This document shows positions 6,806 to 8,964 of a stretch of DNA of 8,964 nt, in pieces. A model generated the notes under the pieces. That model worked only from the letters and a program-made list of their open reading frames with translations. It was not told where the DNA came from and searched no databases. Both the position numbers and the translations under genes were made by a program. Location of the stretch: NCBI GenBank assembly GCA_022825185.1, contig JAJDYK010000144.1, forward strand, positions 1 through 8,964, given 5' to 3'. Source of the DNA: Candidatus Latescibacterota bacterium (GTDB lineage: Bacteria; Latescibacterota; UBA2968; UBA8231). How positions within the stretch are numbered: position 1 is the stretch's first letter; every line of letters begins with the position of its first letter.

Positions 6806-8218
6806 CTAGGTTGCGCGCTGAGATGCTCGCGCCAGCTCGCATAAGAGCGCGGCCGCAGTGCGGATGCCGCGGTGAAAGTCGCGCATGGAAAAGCGCTCGT
6901 TGGGGCCGTGCCAATTGTCGGTGATCTGCCCTAGGCCGATGAGCAGGACCGGAGCCCCAGTCGCCGCGGCAAAATCGACGACGATGGGGATGGAGCCGCC
7001 CTCGCGGGTAAACACCGGCTCGACCCCGAATCCCTTGCGCATCGCCTCAAATGTCGGCTCGACCAGTGGATGGTCTAGGTCCAAGTAGTAAGCCGGTGAG
7101 TAATGCTGGTTTTTGAACTCGACGCGAGTGTCGGCCGGCAGCCGAGCGCGGATGTGCCCTTCGAGGGCTGCTTGGATGTGTTCGGGATTTTGGTCGGGTA
7201 CTAATCGGCAGGAGATGGCCGCTCGGGCTACAGCCGGAATGACCGTGCGCGGACTGCCGCCGCTGAGGAGGTTGATGTCGAGCGTGGGACGAGTCCAGCG
7301 CCTTTCGAGAATGGGGTACTCCTGCTCTCCCACCAGCGAGGGCACGCCCAAGGTGCGGCAATAGGCATCTTCGTCCACCGCGAGGGCAGCGTAGAGGCTT
7401 TTTTCGCGGGCCGAAAGCGGCTTCACTTCGTCGTAGAAACCGGGCACAGTGATATGCCCGTCGGCGTCGATGAGGCCGGCCAATGCGTTGACAAGAAGTT
7501 GGTTGGGGTTGTGGACAATGCCGCCGAAAAGGCCGGAATGCACGTCCTGCACCGGCCCAAAAACCTCGACCTCGGTATAGACAATGCCGCGTAGCCCCAA
7601 AGTCAGCGAGGGCTGATCCGGCCCGTACATGCTGGTATCGGAAATCACCGTACAGAGCACCGGGGCAAATTCGCCAAGCCCGCCCTCGGCCACAAACTGG
7701 CTCAACGCCGCGCTGCCGCACTCTTCCTCGCCTTCGATCAGGAAAACCAGATTAAACGGAAGCTGATTCCCACTGGCGAAGACGACTTCGGCCGCCTTCA
7801 GATGCGCGAAACAGGGCCCCTTATTGTCGCTGGCCCCCCGGGCGATGAGGAAGCCGTCGCGCTCCTCGGCGGCAAAGGGATCCACCTCCCAAGCCGAGCG
7901 CGGATTGTCCACTCCTTGTACATCGTAATGACCATAGATCAAGACAGTGGGTCGATCCGACGAGAACGCGGGACTACGGGCGACGACTAGGGGATTGGTA
8001 GCGGCCCTTACTTGGATCTTCTCGACCTCAAACCCCATTTGGTCGAATTGGCCGACGAGGAAATCGGCCGCTTGGGCGAGGGCGTCGCTAGTGTCTTCAT
8101 CGGCACCAGTGCTGACGCTGGGGATGCGGATAAAGGATTTTAGTTGTTCGATATAGGTCCGCTGCCGCTCGTCGATACACAGCAGCGCGTTCTCCAAGGC
8201 TATGCCTTCCTCTCGCAT
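6806..8218 (-). CDS. M20-family metallo-dipeptidase
   Basis: Cytosolic di-zinc peptidase/amidohydrolase of the M20 family, carnosinase/CNDP-like subgroup, 470 residues as usual. Zinc and catalytic residues are all present: H97 and D99 in YGHYDVQ, bridging D131 in GASDNKG, catalytic base E165 and ligand E166 in EGEEECGS, D194 in SDTSMYG, and H437 in WHGPNERF. H227 in DVHSGLFGG marks the lid/dimerisation domain that completes the active site. The opening ERQRTYIEQLKSFIRIPSVS is typical. The ATG at 8218 has only AGAGAAG close upstream; an in-frame TTG at 8197 is preceded by GAGGAAGG at good spacing and would begin ENALLCIDE, so the true start may be 7 codons shorter. It is the first gene of the minus-strand operon. 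Likely substrates are dipeptides or N-acyl/peptide-like conjugates; specificity cannot be told. Confidence 0.92.
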   Translation of the reverse strand: MREEGIALENALLCIDERQRTYIEQLKSFIRIPSVSTGADEDTSDALAQAADFLVGQFDQMGFEVEKIQVRAATNPLVVARSPAFSSDRPTVLIYGHYDVQGVDNPRSAWEVDPFAAEERDGFLIARGASDNKGPCFAHLKAAEVVFASGNQLPFNLVFLIEGEEECGSAALSQFVAEGGLGEFAPVLCTVISDTSMYGPDQPSLTLGLRGIVYTEVEVFGPVQDVHSGLFGGIVHNPNQLLVNALAGLIDADGHITVPGFYDEVKPLSAREKSLYAALAVDEDAYCRTLGVPSLVGEQEYPILERRWTRPTLDINLLSGGSPRTVIPAVARAAISCRLVPDQNPEHIQAALEGHIRARLPADTRVEFKNQHYSPAYYLDLDHPLVEPTFEAMRKGFGVEPVFTREGGSIPIVVDFAAATGAPVLLIGLGQITDNWHGPNERFSMRDFHRGIRTAAALLCELARASQRAT

Positions 8219-8549
8219 CGCTTCTCTGTTCTTTGATCGTCCGTTCCGCCCTTCAGTCTAGCCCACCATTGCCCATCTCGGCCAGTGGTAGTGCTCTTGC
8301 TGAGGTCGGGTTTATTCGTTAGCTTTTTGCAACGCAAAAAACGCAAAAGTTGAGAATCAAGTCCGATTTGCCCGCCTTGCACGCTTCCCGCAACTGTGCA
8401 ATATAAGTTTTTACATCGGGCTGTAAAGTTCCGTTCATCCGTTTGCTACCATATTCATTTGGATCGTCGCATGGCCCGCAGGGATGAGCGGCTGACTTTT
8501 CTCAGACCCCCAAATCTACTGCTATTTACAGGAAGGAATACACTGGAAA
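8219..8549. other. Divergent intergenic region between the M20 operon and gap
   Basis: 331 bp with no supported gene; a 60-codon minus-strand frame across it has no coding features. It should hold both the promoter of the minus-strand operon and that of gap. Visible structure: TTTTTGC/GCAAAAA hairpin (8324-8340), a 9-base direct repeat acgcaaaaa/acgcaaaag (8332-8349), and a TTGCAC/GTGCAA dyad (8377-8401). No clear minus-strand promoter was found. Confidence 0.6.
8377..8405 (+). promoter_or_regulatory. Candidate sigma70 promoter with overlapping dyad upstream of gap
   Basis: TTGCAC (8377-8382), 17 bases, then AATATA (8400-8405) fits the spacing of a vegetative promoter reading toward gap, though each box has mismatches. 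TTGCAC is also the left arm of a perfect inverted repeat with GTGCAA (8396-8401), separated by 13 bases, so a repressor could cover the promoter. The leader to the ATG would be about 140 bases long. Other promoters in this region are possible. Confidence 0.3.
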
Positions 8550-8964
8550 ATGGGAGAGCTACCTGTTGCTATTAATGGCTTTGGTCGAATCGGTCGTTTG
8601 GTGTTCAGGGCGGCTGTCGAGCAAGGTGGCATCGAGATCAAAGCCATCAACGATCTAACCGACGCCCAAACACTTGCCCACCTACTCAAATACGACTCCA
8701 CCCACGGCCGCTTCGCCGGCGACATAGAGGTTGCTGGCGACGACTTGGTCGTCAATGGCCAAGCGATTCGCATCTTGGCCGAGCGCGACCCGGCCAACCT
8801 GCCTTGGGGTGATTTGGGGGTCGAAGTGGTGCTGGAGTCAACGGGATTTTTCACCGAGGCCAGCAAGGCTCGTGCCCATATCGACGCTGGGGCCAAAAAG
8901 GTCGTCATTTCTGCTCCGGCCAAAGGCGAAGACGTAACCGTGGTAATGGGCGTCAACGACGACG
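8550..8964 (+). CDS. gap: Glyceraldehyde-3-phosphate dehydrogenase, N-terminal part (3' end outside window)
   Basis: Glycolytic enzyme oxidising glyceraldehyde-3-phosphate to 1,3-bisphosphoglycerate with NAD+ and phosphate. The 138 visible residues are the NAD-binding domain: INGFGRIGR (8-16) is the Rossmann glycine motif, AINDLTD (32-38) contains Asp35 at the position that normally selects NAD over [15 protein letters not shown] (45-55) and ESTGFF (96-101) are family signatures, and [13 protein letters not shown] (116-128) leads toward the catalytic-Cys region, which lies beyond the window. The start ATG at 8550 begins [11 protein letters not shown], a normal N-terminal length; the AGGAAGGA ribosome-binding sequence (8530-8537) is 12 bases upstream, somewhat far. 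It is transcribed away from the minus-strand operon. Confidence 0.96.
   Translation, partial: MGELPVAINGFGRIGRLVFRAAVEQGGIEIKAINDLTDAQTLAHLLKYDSTHGRFAGDIEVAGDDLVVNGQAIRILAERDPANLPWGDLGVEVVLESTGFFTEASKARAHIDAGAKKVVISAPAKGEDVTVVMGVNDD

Noticed and set aside
8200..8382. 60-codon minus-strand frame upstream of the M20 gene.
   Set aside because: No ribosome-binding site, no recognisable motif, overlaps the M20 start in another frame; treated as intergenic.

Overview
This window is bacterial chromosome, GC-rich by eye, with bacterial start and ribosome-binding signals. It carries housekeeping genes at both ends and an accessory, catabolic-looking block on the minus strand between them. Co-occurrence of PhyH-type Fe(II)/2-oxoglutarate oxygenases, a pectate-lyase-like beta-helix protein and a bacterial selenocysteine tRNA suggests an environmental heterotroph of the Latescibacterota/Poribacteria/Planctomycetota kind. 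That placement is inference from gene content only and cannot be settled from this sequence.

Left end, plus strand: the C-terminal part of ribosomal protein L9 (rplI, cut by the window edge), then an unrecognised lipoprotein gene whose Shine-Dalgarno sequence can be sequestered in a perfect hairpin. Next comes a tRNA-Sec gene (selC, 1360-1458) with anticodon TCA, a very long variable arm and an encoded CCA. It is not in any protein-coding frame and is the clearest specialised element here: this organism should insert selenocysteine at UGA.

Middle, minus strand: reading 5'->3' on that strand, an M20 metallo-dipeptidase, a single-domain PhyH oxygenase with a complete metal/2OG site, an Ldh2-family NAD(P)H-dependent 2-oxoacid reductase, and an exported pectate-lyase-like protein form a tight operon. 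The gaps are 32 bp, then a TAATG overlap, then an ATGA overlap. After a 160-bp gap lies a second PhyH gene with its own ribosome-binding site, encoding two PhyH-like domains in tandem. Its N-terminal domain has lost the metal and 2OG residues. Its C-terminal domain has H-S-G where the family normally has H-x-D, a ligand set seen in Fe/2OG halogenases and in some uncharacterised PhyH-like proteins. A plausible reading is uptake and oxidation of sugar-acid or polysaccharide breakdown products, but no substrate can be assigned.

Right end: a 331-bp divergent intergenic region with a dyad and short direct repeats, followed on the plus strand by the start of glyceraldehyde-3-phosphate dehydrogenase (gap), cut by the window end. 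No CRISPR array, insertion sequence, transposase, integrase or phage gene was seen.
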